Below, piece by piece: positions 44,069 to 52,635 of a stretch of 56,961 bases of DNA. Source of the stretch: Clostridium sp. C2-6-12 (GTDB taxonomy: Bacteria > Bacillota > Clostridia > Clostridiales > Clostridiaceae); contig NZ_JAABNP010000038.1 of assembly GCF_009928485.1 (NCBI RefSeq), positions 1 to 56,961 of the forward strand, given 5' to 3'. The position numbers were made by a program, and so were the translations under genes. Within the stretch, counting starts at the first letter, position 1; every line of letters begins with the position of its first letter. The notes below the pieces were generated by a model that was given only the letters and a program-made list of their open reading frames with translations, did not search any database and was not told the DNA's origin.

Positions 44069-44890
44069 ATGAGTGATAAGAAATTAAATAGAAAAGATAT
44101 AATAAGCATGTTTATTCGTTCAAATTTCCTATTAGGGTCATTTAACTTTGAAAGAATGCAAGCAATAGGATTTTGTGTAACTTTAATACCGGCCTTAAAG
44201 AAATTATATAAAGGTCAAGAATTAAATGATGCACTTAAGAGACATTTAGAATTCTTTAACACACAACCATTTATGGCTACTCCAATCATGGGGATAACAG
44301 CTGCTATGGAGGAACAAAGAGCAAATGGTGCTGATATAAGCGAAGCATCAATAAGTGGTGTTAAGATTGGGCTTATGGGACCTCTTGCTGGAGTTGGAGA
44401 TCCAATCTTCTGGGGAACTTTAAGACCTGTACTTGCAGCATTAGGTGCTGGACTTGCACTTACTGGAAGCATTATTGGACCATTAATCTTCTTCTTAGGC
44501 TTTAATGCAATAAGACTTGCTACAAACTGGTATGGAATGTTTTATGGATATGAAAAAGGAACTCAATTAGTTTCTGATATGTCAGGTAATAAGCTTAGAT
44601 ATCTTACTGAAGGATCTTCAGTACTTGGTTTACTTGTTATAGGTGGTCTTGTTTCAAAATGGACAAGTATTAATATACCATTTGTACTTTCTCAATATAC
44701 AAAATCTGATGGAACAGAAGTTATTACAACTGTTCAAAGCGTGTTAGATAGTTTAATGCCAGGATTAGTTCCATTATTATTAACATTCTTATGTATGTAC
44801 TTATTAAAGAAAAAAGTAAATCCATTATTAATTATATTTGGATTATTTGCAGTAGGTATAATAGGAGTGGCAACAGGAATATTACAATAA
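44069..44890 (+). CDS. Mannose-family PTS enzyme IID
   Basis: 273 residues from ATG 44069, 8 bp after AGGAGG (ATG 44063 is only 2 bp from it). SNFLLGSFNFERMQAIGFC, FFNTQPFMATPIMGITAAMEE and GVGDPIFWGTLRPVLAALGAGLA are EIID-Man signatures. The C-terminal part has two or three membrane helices. Together with IIC it forms the membrane unit. Last gene of the operon; terminator at 44983-45023. Confidence 0.94.
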   Translation: MSDKKLNRKDIISMFIRSNFLLGSFNFERMQAIGFCVTLIPALKKLYKGQELNDALKRHLEFFNTQPFMATPIMGITAAMEEQRANGADISEASISGVKIGLMGPLAGVGDPIFWGTLRPVLAALGAGLALTGSIIGPLIFFLGFNAIRLATNWYGMFYGYEKGTQLVSDMSGNKLRYLTEGSSVLGLLVIGGLVSKWTSINIPFVLSQYTKSDGTEVITTVQSVLDSLMPGLVPLLLTFLCMYLLKKKVNPLLIIFGLFAVGIIGVATGILQ

Positions 44891-44982
44891 TTAGATAAAC
44901 TTGGGTTTGAGTTTATGATTTAATATGGTCAAAAGTTAATTTTGGGTACACAACAAGCTTATGTGAGTTGAGTTATCTACAT

Positions 44983-45023
44983 AGAGTAGTAAACAAGAGA
45001 AATTTTGTTTACTGCTCTTTTAG
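44983..45023 (+). terminator. Rho-independent terminator of the mannose-family PTS operon
   Basis: AGAGTAGTAAACAA / TTGTTTACTGCTCT stem followed by TTT. Confidence 0.8.
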
Positions 45024-45202
45024 TTTTATATGAAAATAATTCAGAAAATTTTAAGATTATTTTAAGCTTTTTTAGTACATAATTTTAACAAATTAGTTGT
45101 ATTATATAATAAAATAAGTAATTTTTACTAAAAGTGTAATTAAAAAAATAGAAAATAAAGAGAGAAAATTAACATTATTTTAATAAAAAGGATGTGGTGA
45201 TA

Positions 45203-45373
45203 ATGGGAAACATAATTAAAATTAATATGTACGTGGAACTGAAGAAAAGAAATAAAAATAATCTAAAATTAGAAAATATAGAAGAAATCATTAAAGAATA
45301 TAATAGTTGGCTAAAAAAGACTAATAGAGAGGACAAAATTGAAACCTATGAAAAATTTTTACAAGCACAATAG
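45203..45373 (+). CDS. Small protein of 56 residues, unknown function
   Basis: ATG 45203 follows AAAGGATGTGGTGATA, a good ribosome binding site, and the frame runs 57 codons to TAG. A strong terminator begins six bases later, which supports a real small gene. The product (MGNIIKINMYVELKKRNKNN start, IEEIIKEYNSWLKKTNRED middle) is Lys/Glu/Asn-rich, predicted helical and soluble, with no Cys and no membrane segment. It does not resemble a family I know. It lies between the PTS operon and hydF with terminators on both sides, so it is transcribed alone. Confidence 0.65.
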   Translation: MGNIIKINMYVELKKRNKNNLKLENIEEIIKEYNSWLKKTNREDKIETYEKFLQAQ

Positions 45374-45378
45374 CTATT

Positions 45379-45422
45379 AATGAGGTAAATTAAACAGAAG
45401 CGTTTAATTTACCTCATTTTTT
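45379..45422 (+). terminator. Strong rho-independent terminator after the 56-residue ORF
   Basis: AATGAGGTAAATTAAAC / GTTTAATTTACCTCATT, a perfect 17-bp stem with a six-base loop, followed by TTTT. Confidence 0.92.
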
Positions 45423-45551
45423 ACGTTTTTGCTTATTTATATAAGCTGAGATTAATATTATTTTAACTAGAACAATAATTTATTGCTTTCAAAGTTGTTT
45501 ATAAGTAAGGATTAATAGATATGTATGAAATTGCATAGCTACTTCCCCAAA

Positions 45552-45594
45552 TATATACACACAAGCTATGCTGCAATCAGAAACTTTTCACCAT
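45552..45594 (+). repeat. Single copy of the dispersed hairpin repeat
   Basis: ATATATACACACAAGCTATGC then TGCAATCAGAAACTTTTCACC keeps the TAT loop and the AATCAGAAACTT flank. Only a short AGC-tat-GCT stem remains. The surrounding gap (45423-45826) shows no gene. Confidence 0.6.
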
Positions 45595-45826
45595 ACAATA
45601 TTAATTTAATTAACTCAAAAGGCCATAATAGTTAATATTTTTATGTATAACACATAAGTTATTGTATTTTTTAACGAAATCTATTAAAATTAATTTGTAT
45701 TTAAAAATAAAATCAGAAATCTGACAGAAAAGATTATTCTAATCTGAAAGAGGCAAAAAATTAATAATATTTGTATGAAAATAAGCCAGCTTGGTCTGGG
45801 TCTATTTGTTGTACAGTGAATTATTA

Positions 45827-45864
45827 GGGGCTTCTTGTGTCAGTAGAAGGCCTTATTTTTATGC
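45827..45864 (+). terminator. Hairpin with T run in the hydF leader, terminator or attenuator
   Basis: AGGGGCTTCT pairs with AGAAGGCCTT (one mismatch, one G-T) and is followed by ATTTTT, only ~34 bp before the hydF start. Its position suggests either attenuation of hydF or the end of an unseen short transcript. Confidence 0.5.
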
Positions 45865-45897
45865 AATTAATTTTAGAAAATTTTAAGGAGGACATTT

Positions 45898-47091
45898 ATG
45901 AACAGCACACCAAATTCAAATAGAAAGCACATAGTAATTTACGGAAAAACAAATAGTGGTAAATCTTCATTAATAAATAAATTGGTAGGACAGGATGTAG
46001 CTCTTGTTTCAGAAAGAGAAGGAACAACAACAGATCCTGTATCAAAAGCAATGGAACTTCTTCCAGTAGGTCCAGTACTTTTTATAGATACAGCTGGAAT
46101 AGGAGATACAACTCCTCTTGGAGATTTAAGAGTAAATAAGACTTATGATTTATTAAAAAGAACTGATATAGGAATTTATCTTACTGATATTGATGATATA
46201 GACATTGAAACCATGAAAAAAACTCAACATCAATTTAAGAAATATAATATTAATAACTTATTGGTTTTTAATAAAATAGATAAAGCAGATGATTCAAAAG
46301 TTAAAGAATTAAAAGAGCAATTTCCGAAAGGAATATTTATTTCAACTGAATCAGAGGAAGGAATAGAAGATTTAAAAGGAGAGCTGGTTAAAATTATTGA
46401 AGCAGAGGAAGAAGAACTGCCTTTAGTTGGGGATTTACTGCCTTATGGTTCAAAGGTAATATTAGTAGTTCCTGTTGATTCAGAAGCGCCTAAGGGAAGA
46501 TTAATTTTGCCACAGGTTCAATGTATTAGAGATTGTTTAGACCATGGTATAAAGAGCTATGTGGTTAGAGATACTGAATTAGAAGAAGCATTAAAGGAAA
46601 TAAAAGATGTTGATCTTGTTGTTACAGATTCACAAGCCTTTAAAATGGTAGACAAAATTGTTCCTAAGAATATTAAGCTTACAGGGTTCTCTATGTTATT
46701 TGCAAGACAAAAAGGAGATATATCAGAATTTTTAAACGGAGTAGAAGTTGTTAGAAATTTGAAACCAGGTGATAAAGTTTTAATATCAGAAAGCTGTACA
46801 CATAATGTATCTCATGAAGATATAGGAAGAGTTAAAATACCTAAATTATTAAATGAATATGTAGGTGGAGAAATAGATTTTAACTTTAGAGTCGGTCATG
46901 ATTTCCCTGAGGATATAGAAGAATATAAACTAATTATTCATTGTGGTGCTTGTATGATAAATAGAAAAACAGTATTAAATAGAGTAAATGAATGTAAAGA
47001 AAAGAAGGTACCAATAACAAATTATGGAGTAATATTATCCTTTTTAACTGATACATTAGATAGAAGTAAAACAATATTTTTAGAAAAATAA
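45898..47091 (+). CDS. hydF: [FeFe]-hydrogenase H-cluster maturation GTPase HydF
   Basis: 397 residues. The N-terminal Era-like GTPase has G1 IYGKTNSGKSS, G2 around EGTTTDPVS, G3 DTAGIGD and NKID-like G4 (FNKIDKADDS). A dimerisation region follows, then the C-terminal Fe-S binding domain with CTHN (residues ~300) and HCGACM, the conserved C-x-H...HCxxC cluster ligands. HydF is the scaffold that receives the 2Fe subcluster from HydE/HydG and delivers it to the hydrogenase. hydE, hydG and hydA are not adjacent. ATG after TTAAGGAGG. Confidence 0.95.
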   Translation: MNSTPNSNRKHIVIYGKTNSGKSSLINKLVGQDVALVSEREGTTTDPVSKAMELLPVGPVLFIDTAGIGDTTPLGDLRVNKTYDLLKRTDIGIYLTDIDDIDIETMKKTQHQFKKYNINNLLVFNKIDKADDSKVKELKEQFPKGIFISTESEEGIEDLKGELVKIIEAEEEELPLVGDLLPYGSKVILVVPVDSEAPKGRLILPQVQCIRDCLDHGIKSYVVRDTELEEALKEIKDVDLVVTDSQAFKMVDKIVPKNIKLTGFSMLFARQKGDISEFLNGVEVVRNLKPGDKVLISESCTHNVSHEDIGRVKIPKLLNEYVGGEIDFNFRVGHDFPEDIEEYKLIIHCGACMINRKTVLNRVNECKEKKVPITNYGVILSFLTDTLDRSKTIFLEK

Positions 47092-47101
47092 TAACAATAT
47101 A

Positions 47102-47161
47102 AGAAGAGCTGTATAATCATAGAATTATATATAGAAATTTTATGATTGTGCAACTCTTTTT
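47102..47161. terminator. Terminator between convergent hydF and azoreductase genes
   Basis: AAGAGCTGTATAATCATA can pair with TATGATTGTGCAACTCTT (mostly A-T and G-U), followed by TTTT. A-rich DNA on the left allows bidirectional use. Confidence 0.7.
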
Positions 47162-47202
47162 AGCTAAACAATTACTTCGTTAGATTTGAAATATTCAATT
47201 AT

Positions 47203-47850
47203 CTATCTCCAAATTTCATCAATTACGTTATCAATTTTTTTAAATGCATTTTCAATGGCTTCAATTCTTTCTTTTTCAGTTGAACCAGTTTTATCCACCA
47301 ATAGTTCTTCAAATCTTTTTATACCAATAAATTTCATAATATCATGAACATAATTTAAGCCTTTGTTCATTACAATTTTAAGAAACCATGGAATAGCTCC
47401 ACCAGATGATTGGACATATATCATCCCCCGTACCTTATCATTTAATAATCCTTCAACTTGATCATCATATATATGAATTGTTTTACCCTCCATAATCACA
47501 CAATCAAGATATTCTTTCAATGGAGAAGGAAAAGAGAGGCTCCACATAGGTGCAGCAATAACATAAACATCTGCTTCTTTGAATTGATCTGCCAATTTAA
47601 CCATTTTATGTACTTCTTCTTGTTGTTTTTCGTTTAATTTATTAAAGTCATTTTCATTAATCATACAATTTCTTTTTTCAAAATATGTGTATTCTAACCT
47701 TGGAATATGACAATTATACAAATCTAATTCTTCAAGTTGAAATTCTGGATACTTTTTTAAGAATCTGTTTACAAGTTCTCGACCTACTGTTTTACTAGAG
47801 GATAGCTCTTCTGGCTTTGAATTTACTGTTATATAAAGCAATTTTTTCAT
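47203..47850 (-). CDS. azoR: FMN-dependent NADH-azoreductase / quinone reductase
   Basis: 215 residues from ATG 47850, 6-7 bp after GAGGTG on the minus strand; the GTG at 47859 overlaps that site. Flavodoxin-like fold: LLYITVNSKPEELSSSKTVG binds FMN phosphate, APMWSLSFPSPLKEYLDCVI and YVQSSGGAIPW are AzoR signatures. It uses NADH to reduce quinones and azo compounds by two electrons, protecting against electrophilic quinone stress. It stands alone. The exact physiological substrate is unknown. Confidence 0.88.
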   Translation of the reverse strand: MKKLLYITVNSKPEELSSSKTVGRELVNRFLKKYPEFQLEELDLYNCHIPRLEYTYFEKRNCMINENDFNKLNEKQQEEVHKMVKLADQFKEADVYVIAAPMWSLSFPSPLKEYLDCVIMEGKTIHIYDDQVEGLLNDKVRGMIYVQSSGGAIPWFLKIVMNKGLNYVHDIMKFIGIKRFEELLVDKTGSTEKERIEAIENAFKKIDNVIDEIWR

Positions 47851-47969
47851 ATAATTCACCTCGTAAATATAGATTTAATATTCAAAATTAGTATGTGCTT
47901 ATTGATTAATATTATTAATTCAAATAGTACAAAATAAGTTGAATTTTTGCTGATTGCCGCAAATATAAA

Positions 47970-48012
47970 AAGAGAATCCCAATATTTAATAATTAAATAA
48001 CGGATTCCCTGT
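47970..48012 (-). terminator. Terminator of the proline-rich protein gene
   Basis: On the minus strand GGGAATCC pairs with GGGATTCTC (one G-U), followed by TTTTT. Confidence 0.75.
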
Positions 48013-48036
48013 ACATTAATTTAAAAATTTAATATA

Positions 48037-49095
48037 TTATAGTGCTGAAAAGTACGGATTCCAATTAGTATATATCTTTTCAGTTCTAATGGAATGAGTT
48101 ATATTATTAAATTTATCAGAAGATAAATTTAATAATTGTAATTTTGAATTAAAGCAATTAGTAAAAGTATTAAGTGCTTCTGGTATTAAAGCAATAGAGT
48201 TGTTAAAGGTTTCAAGTGGGTTAGAAGATTCCTTATTATTTCTTTGAGAATTAAATATTTTTGATGTTTCGCTGGCTGCATCATTTGCTGATATGGTTAA
48301 ATCCTTTTTTAAAGCGTCAGTAAAATTATTTGGATAAGCTACTTCTAAAGTAATTCTATAGGAAAGATTTCTTATTTTTACGCAAGGAATATCACTTTTC
48401 ACATCTTGGCCATCTATTAGACCTATGGAACGCGTAATGTAATCTTCTTTAACTTCAGGAATATCAACATAAGCTAATGTTTGTGTGTATACATCTTTTA
48501 TTTGATTTATTGAATAGTCTATTTTATTTTCTAGTTCAATATTATTTGATCTAAAATTTTCACAGTTATTACAGTTTTCAATGGACTCAGACCTATAACA
48601 TACAAAAGAATCAATTCTTCGTAAGTCGATTCCAAAGTAAATCCAGCTTCGACCTGTCCATCTGAAGCCTGATACAGATCGTCTATCTACATTTAGTAAA
48701 AATGTCCAATAACTTCTACCACTTCGTTCCCAAATATATGTGTATTTATAAAGGCAAAATCTAATTGAATTTGAACTTACGGCAAAAGTGCTTGGTGTTC
48801 CAGCTCCACCAGTTGCACTAAAAGTTTGAACGCCAGGTCCATTTTTTTTAGGAGTATAGTTTGGAGGTGCAGATTTTGGCATTCCTGGCGGGTTAAAGGC
48901 TCCACCAGGGAAATTGAATTCTGGTGGAGAATCAAAGTTACCAGGGAAGTTGTCTGTTTGAGGAAATTTGTTATTTCCTTGTTGTGGGAAGAATGGGGGT
49001 CTTTCTCTTGCTTCAAAGTCATATGAAAAATTTGTACTCTCAAATTTCTTAAATTTAATTTCATCATCAAATTCATTTTGATTTAGGTCAATCAT
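48037..49095 (-). CDS. Uncharacterised protein: proline-rich N-terminus, aromatic/Arg core, helical tail
   Basis: 352 residues with no recognised function. Residues 31-90 are Pro/Phe/Gly/Asn-rich (RPPFFPQQGNNKFPQ, FNPPGMPKSAPPNYTPKKNG) and look disordered. Residues 110-168 form a compact aromatic core bounded by Cys114 and Cys166 (RFCLYKYTYIWERSGRSYW, SGFRWTGRSWIYFGIDLRR, IDSFVC). Cys175 and Cys178 (CNNC) follow. Residues ~185-350 are mostly helical and polar. I recall similar core motifs in unnamed clostridial proteins, not their role. There is no signal peptide or membrane helix. ATG follows AGGAG on the minus strand (CCTAATTAAA region), and the gene stands alone with its own terminator. 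Confidence 0.75.
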   Translation of the reverse strand: MIDLNQNEFDDEIKFKKFESTNFSYDFEARERPPFFPQQGNNKFPQTDNFPGNFDSPPEFNFPGGAFNPPGMPKSAPPNYTPKKNGPGVQTFSATGGAGTPSTFAVSSNSIRFCLYKYTYIWERSGRSYWTFLLNVDRRSVSGFRWTGRSWIYFGIDLRRIDSFVCYRSESIENCNNCENFRSNNIELENKIDYSINQIKDVYTQTLAYVDIPEVKEDYITRSIGLIDGQDVKSDIPCVKIRNLSYRITLEVAYPNNFTDALKKDLTISANDAASETSKIFNSQRNNKESSNPLETFNNSIALIPEALNTFTNCFNSKLQLLNLSSDKFNNITHSIRTEKIYTNWNPYFSAL

Positions 49096-49458
49096 TTCTA
49101 TTAAACTCCTAATTAAATATTTCTAAAATAATATATTCATTAAATAAGGATTTGTTAACTTTAAAATCTCAACTGATTTACATATTACAATATGCTGATT
49201 TTTTGTTTTATTAAGCTGTAATTACAAATAAAATGAATAATGGGTAATTATGTATGAAAAGATTGAAATTTAGGATTCATAGTGCTATGATAATATTATA
49301 AGAACTTGTAGTAATACTAATTTGTGGATGAACTTAAATTAAATAATAAGTTTATAAAATGTTCAGTACAATATTTTTATTATGTATATTGTTTTTTATA
49401 TTGATCAGCATTATTTTGTTGATTTTTCGGTTGCATGGTTAAAAAGGGAGGTTGAAAG

Positions 49459-49845
49459 GTGATGTCAGGAATGAAGAAAAAGATACTAGTAACTGACGAT
49501 TCTGCTAGTATTAGAAGCTTTATAAGGGGACTATTAGAAGAAGCTAATTATGACATTGTTGAAGCAAGTGATGGAGAAGAAGGAATAAAAGTATTTAAGA
49601 AAGAGGGTAATATAGATTTAATTGTTACTGATATCTATATGCCAGTAAAAAGTGGATTAGAACTTGTAGTAGAATTAAAAGAAGAATTTAGAGATTTAAA
49701 AGTGATTGTTCTTTCAGATGGAGGTACTTATAATTTTTCAAATGAATTAGGCGTAGTTGAAGCTCTAGGAGCAACCCATTTTATGAAAAAAGATTTAATA
49801 AAAGATAAATTAGTTGAGCTTGTAAATAAGGTTATATCTGAATAA
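49459..49845 (+). CDS. CheY-like single-domain response regulator
   Basis: 128 residues: receiver domain only. Acidic pocket Asp13-Asp14 (VTDDSAS), phospho-acceptor Asp58 (LIVTDIYMP), Ser86 in the switch position (VIVLSDGG) and Lys111 (FMKKDL, with Asp in place of the usual Pro). No output domain, so it acts by protein contact, as CheY or Spo0F do. No kinase gene is adjacent; the histidine kinase must be elsewhere. The GTG at 49459 is 7 bp after GGGAGG, ATG 49462 the alternative. The 49096-49458 gap shows only A/T-rich promoter DNA. Terminator at 49899-49939. Confidence 0.88.
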   Translation: MMSGMKKKILVTDDSASIRSFIRGLLEEANYDIVEASDGEEGIKVFKKEGNIDLIVTDIYMPVKSGLELVVELKEEFRDLKVIVLSDGGTYNFSNELGVVEALGATHFMKKDLIKDKLVELVNKVISE

Positions 49846-49898
49846 AAAGATATTATAAGTTTTTATCATAAATTCTATCGTAATTATTTAAATTACTC

Positions 49899-49939
49899 AC
49901 CAGTGCGAAAATATATTTTATATGCACTGGTTTTATTTT
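49899..49939 (+). terminator. Terminator after the CheY-like gene
   Basis: ACCAGTGC / GCACTGGT stem followed by TTTATTTTTT. Confidence 0.8.
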
Positions 49940-49949
49940 TTATAATGTA

Positions 49950-49992
49950 AAATAACACAATACTTTATTTTTTCTAAAGTATTGTGTTATTT
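49950..49992. terminator. Strong palindromic terminator
   Basis: AATAACACAATACTTTA / TAAAGTATTGTGTTATT, 17-bp perfect stem with a short T-rich loop. It can terminate ilvD on the minus strand (TTTTACATT tail) or back up the preceding terminator on the plus strand. Confidence 0.75.
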
Positions 49993-50122
49993 ATGTTTAG
50001 AATAAATTCCTGGATTTTATCGAATATAAATTCTAATTGAATTTTACGTTTTAATAATAGAAAGTAAAATATTTAAATAGAATTTATAGCACAAATCAGA
50101 AAAATTAATGGATATAAAGAAA

Positions 50123-51793
50123 CTAAAACCTTGGAATATCTAAGATAGCACCTTTATTGCCAGATGTAACAAGAGCAGCATATCTTGCTAAGTAACCTGT
50201 TGTGATTTTTGGAGCTCTTGGTTTCCAATTAGCTCTTCTTTTTGCTAATTCTTCATCGCTAACTACAAAGTTAATTGTATTAGCATTTATATCTATTTGA
50301 ATAATATCTCCATCTTCAACTAATGCAATATTACCACCAACAGCAGCTTCAGGAGAAACATGACCTATAGAAGCACCACGGCTTGCACCACTGAAACGCC
50401 CATCTGTTATAAGAGCAACTGTGCTTCCGAGTCCTCTTCCAGCAATAGCAGAGGTTGGATTAAGCATTTCTCTCATACCAGGACCACCTTTAGGACCTTC
50501 ATATCTAATAACAACAACATCACCTTCAACAATCTTTCCAGAGTTTATTGCGTCAAGTGCATCTTCTTCACAGTCAAAAACTTTTGCAGGACCTTCATGT
50601 TTAAGCATTTCAGGAACAACTGCTGAGCGTTTAACAACACATGAGTCAGGTGCAAGATTTCCTTTAAGAACAGCTATACCACCAGTTTGGCTATATGGAT
50701 TTTCGACTGGTCTTATAACTTCAGGATTTTTGTTTACACAGCCTTCAATGTTTTCAGCAACTGTTTTACCAGAACAAGTTATTAAATCAGTTTTTAATAA
50801 CCCAAGTTTATTTATTTCATTCATAACAGCATAAATTCCACCAGCATCATTTAAGTCTTCAATATAAGTATGTCCAGCTGGAGCTAAGTGACAAAGGTTA
50901 GGTGTTTTTGCACTTATTTCATTAGCTATATCAACATTTAAGTCAAAGCCAACTTCATGAGCAATAGCTGGTAAGTGTAACATACTGTTTGTACTACATC
51001 CAAGAGCCATATCCATAGTCATTGCATTCATAAATGCATCTTCAGTCATAATGTCTCTAGGTCTTATGTTTTTTTCAAGTAATTCCATGATCTTCATACC
51101 TGCATGCTTTGCAAGCTTAATTCTTTCCGAATAAACTGCTGGAATAGTTCCATTTCCTTTAAGGCCCATACCAAGAACTTCTGTTAAACAGTTCATACTG
51201 TTTGCTGTATACATTCCAGAGCAAGAACCACAAGTAGGACATACATTGTTTTCATATTCATCTAATTTTTCAGCTGTAATTTTACCAGCATTATAAGCAC
51301 CAACAGCTTCAAACATACTTGAAAGACTTGTCTTGCAACCATCAACTTTTCCAGCAAGCATTGGTCCACCACTTACAAAGATAGTAGGGATGTTAACTCT
51401 TGCAGCTGCCATTAAAAGTCCTGGTACATTTTTATCACAGTTAGGAACCATTACTAAAGCATCAAAAGCATGAGCCATAGCCATAGCTTCTGTAGAATCA
51501 GCTATTAAGTCTCTTGTAACTAGGGAATATTTCATGCCTTCATGTCCCATTGCAATACCATCGCAAACAGCTATTGCAGGGAATACTATTGGAGTACCGC
51601 CAGCCATAGATACACCCATTTTAACAGCCTCAACTATTTTATCCAAATTCATATGACCTGGTACAATATCATTTTGTGAACTGACTATTCCTATAAGAGG
51701 TCTTTCCATTTCTTCTTTAGTTAAACCTAGTGCACTAAGCAATGAACGCTGAGGTGCACTTTTAGAGCCTTTTGTTATTACATCACTTTTCAT
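50123..51793 (-). CDS. ilvD: Dihydroxy-acid dehydratase
   Basis: 556 residues, normal IlvD length. Fe-S ligand cysteines are in VPNCDKNVPG and CPTCGSCSGMYTANSMNCL; GGSTN-like ALGCSTNSMLHLPA, RYEGPKGGPGMREML and DGRFSGASRGASIGHVSPEAA are family signatures. It dehydrates dihydroxyisovalerate and dihydroxymethylvalerate in valine/isoleucine synthesis. It is not with other ilv genes but follows a GntR-FCD regulator, with a clear promoter and operator repeats between them, so a sugar-acid dehydratase of the same superfamily is a minor alternative. No T-box leader was found. ATG at 51793 in AGGTGGTTATATAG context. Confidence 0.9.
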   Translation of the reverse strand: MKSDVITKGSKSAPQRSLLSALGLTKEEMERPLIGIVSSQNDIVPGHMNLDKIVEAVKMGVSMAGGTPIVFPAIAVCDGIAMGHEGMKYSLVTRDLIADSTEAMAMAHAFDALVMVPNCDKNVPGLLMAAARVNIPTIFVSGGPMLAGKVDGCKTSLSSMFEAVGAYNAGKITAEKLDEYENNVCPTCGSCSGMYTANSMNCLTEVLGMGLKGNGTIPAVYSERIKLAKHAGMKIMELLEKNIRPRDIMTEDAFMNAMTMDMALGCSTNSMLHLPAIAHEVGFDLNVDIANEISAKTPNLCHLAPAGHTYIEDLNDAGGIYAVMNEINKLGLLKTDLITCSGKTVAENIEGCVNKNPEVIRPVENPYSQTGGIAVLKGNLAPDSCVVKRSAVVPEMLKHEGPAKVFDCEEDALDAINSGKIVEGDVVVIRYEGPKGGPGMREMLNPTSAIAGRGLGSTVALITDGRFSGASRGASIGHVSPEAAVGGNIALVEDGDIIQIDINANTINFVVSDEELAKRRANWKPRAPKITTGYLARYAALVTSGNKGAILDIPRF

Positions 51794-51844
51794 CTATATA
51801 ACCACCTTTTTATAATTTAATTACTGTATAATTTTACTTATTGC

Positions 51845-51879
51845 GTTGTATGATTTTATTATATGTTGTATGATGTCTG
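51845..51879. promoter_or_regulatory. Two GntR operator repeats in the ilvD promoter
   Basis: GTTGTATGAT (51845-51854) and GTTGTATGATGTCTG (51865-51879) repeat the site found at 52636-52650 before gntR. On the minus strand one sits between -35 and -10 of ilvD, the other just after -10. Confidence 0.8.
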
Positions 51880-51886
51880 TTGTCAA
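51858..51886 (-). promoter_or_regulatory. ilvD promoter
   Basis: On the minus strand TTGACA (51886-51881), a 17-bp spacer and TATAAT (51863-51858), a perfect sigma-A promoter starting one base after the gntR stop codon. It lets ilvD be transcribed independently of gntR. Confidence 0.88.
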
Positions 51887-52573
51887 TTAGTCATTTTTAA
51901 TTCCGAGTCCTCTCATTGCATGCAGTATATGAAGCTTCATAGCTGTTTTGGCACCTTCAGCATCTCTCTTTTCTAAAAAATCCATTATCATTCTATGATC
52001 ATTTAATGTATCTCTTATAATGTCACTATTTTCATTGGATAAAATAACTCCTTTATCAATAGCTCTATAAAGAATAGGCATCAGCTTATTCATGAATTCA
52101 TTGTGAGTAGCTTTTGCTATAGATTTATGAAAGGTCTGCTCAACTTCAGTTCTATCTTCATTATTTAAAATTTTTTCTTCTTCTAATCTTCCATAATAAA
52201 GAATTCGTTCAAGTTCCTTATCAGAAGCACGTTTAGCAGCATAATAGGCAGTTTGCGGTTCAAAGATGAGTCTCATTTCGTATAAGTCTTTTGCATTTAG
52301 TTTAGCTGTTGAAAGTCCCTCGAATTCTAAATTTTCATTCAAATCATTTGTTGTTTTTATGTAGGTACCTTTACCCCTTTTGATTTCAAGAATATTATGA
52401 GCTACTAAAATGCGAATGGCTTCTCTAAGTGTCGTTCTGCTAACCTTAAGCTCTAAAGAAAGTTCATTTTCATTAGGAAGCTTATCTCCAACAGTAAATC
52501 TTTTATCTATAGTAATCATGGCTAGAATATCATCTGCAATTCGTTCAGATAGGCTTTTTTCTCTCTTTGGCAT
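51887..52573 (-). CDS. GntR family regulator, FadR/FCD subfamily
   Basis: 228 residues. N-terminal winged helix (SLSERIADDILAMITIDKRF, LPNENELSLELKVSRTTLREAIRILVAHNILEIKRGKGTYI) and an all-helical FCD effector domain (YEMRLIFEPQTAYYAAKRAS, FHKSIAKATHNEFMNKLMPIL, DHRMIMDFLEKRDAEGAK) with the His/Asp metal-ligand positions. FCD regulators typically sense small carboxylic acids. Three copies of GTTGTATGAT lie in the ilvD and gntR promoters, so it most likely represses ilvD and itself. ATG after AAGGAGG. Confidence 0.9.
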   Translation of the reverse strand: MPKREKSLSERIADDILAMITIDKRFTVGDKLPNENELSLELKVSRTTLREAIRILVAHNILEIKRGKGTYIKTTNDLNENLEFEGLSTAKLNAKDLYEMRLIFEPQTAYYAAKRASDKELERILYYGRLEEEKILNNEDRTEVEQTFHKSIAKATHNEFMNKLMPILYRAIDKGVILSNENSDIIRDTLNDHRMIMDFLEKRDAEGAKTAMKLHILHAMRGLGIKND

Positions 52574-52635
52574 AAAACGCCCTCCTTATTCTTTATGTCC
52601 TAATAATATTATAAATAATAACTTCTTTCAATAGG

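Noticed and set aside
48777..49076. 99-codon minus-strand frame
   Set aside because: An alternative frame over the proline-rich part of the 352-residue gene. The latter has the better start, ribosome binding site and a downstream terminator.
50360..50834. Plus-strand frames opposite ilvD
   Set aside because: Antisense shadows; ilvD is full length with all cysteine ligands.
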